In this document: piece after piece, positions 12,598 to 12,686 of the stretch | Numbering within the stretch: position 1 is the first letter of the stretch | Layout: each line of letters begins with the position of its first letter | Assembly (NCBI GenBank): GCA_016939345.1 | Contig: JAFGHG010000202.1 | Location: forward strand, 1 to 12,686 | Source of the DNA: Candidatus Omnitrophota bacterium | GTDB taxonomy: Bacteria; Omnitrophota; Gorgyraeia; Duberdicusellales; 4484-171 | Direction of reading: 5' to 3' | Length of the DNA stretch: 12,686 nucleotides | Position numbers and translations under genes: made by a program | The notes under the pieces: generated by a model | Database searches by the model: none | What the model was told of the DNA's origin: nothing | Seen by the model: only the letters and a program-made list of their open reading frames with translations

Positions 12598-12686
<89 letters not shown>

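Overview
The window is AT-rich bacterial chromosome with compact gene spacing. It mixes an accessory-looking transport end with a long codirectional run that carries housekeeping genes (dnaX, recR). The organism looks like an uncultured, probably Gram-negative bacterium. A degenerate CCAAA/TTTGG repeat lies between dnaX and recR. The tRNA-Ser is followed by clustered palindromes. A Ycf46/Ycf35-type gene set sits in a genome showing no photosynthesis genes. From memory this combination suggests Candidatus Omnitrophota (OP3) or a relative, but that is an inference and not something I can test here.

Left part, + strand (1-2548). A short possible C-terminal gene fragment is followed by an A8/T8 hairpin, then a TauE/SafE-type exporter. 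Next comes a three-gene operon: a UPF0251/DUF134 helix-turn-helix regulator, a 43-residue Cys-containing peptide and an ArsP/YraQ-type permease. This operon has a consensus promoter whose -10 box runs into a perfect 16-bp palindrome, and all three products carry close or vicinal cysteines. A thiol-reactive metal or metalloid export unit that controls itself is the simplest reading.

Middle (2573-5764). A MATE transporter on the - strand appears to have a leaderless promoter. It diverges from a secreted DUF2141 protein, which converges on msrAB, an envelope-anchored methionine sulfoxide reductase fusion that may also have a cytoplasmic start.

Right part, - strand (12686 down to 5810, with msrAB beyond). 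The order of transcription is tRNA-Ser(GCU) (5' end cut by the window edge), a palindrome-rich spacer, a previously easy-to-miss 56-residue CxxC protein, a Ycf46-like AAA+ ATPase, a triple zinc-ribbon protein with a C-terminal membrane anchor, a DUF1257 (Ycf35-like) protein, a DUF2997 protein, a CaCA-type cation/Ca2+ exchanger, dnaX, recR, msrAB. The first five genes overlap or nearly touch and form the most interesting unit: a conserved but functionally unassigned AAA+ module. dnaX carries an in-phase A AAA AAG heptamer followed two codons later by a -1 frame stop, as in the E. coli gamma/tau frameshift. No CRISPR array, insertion sequence, rRNA or convincing GC-rich intrinsic terminator was seen.
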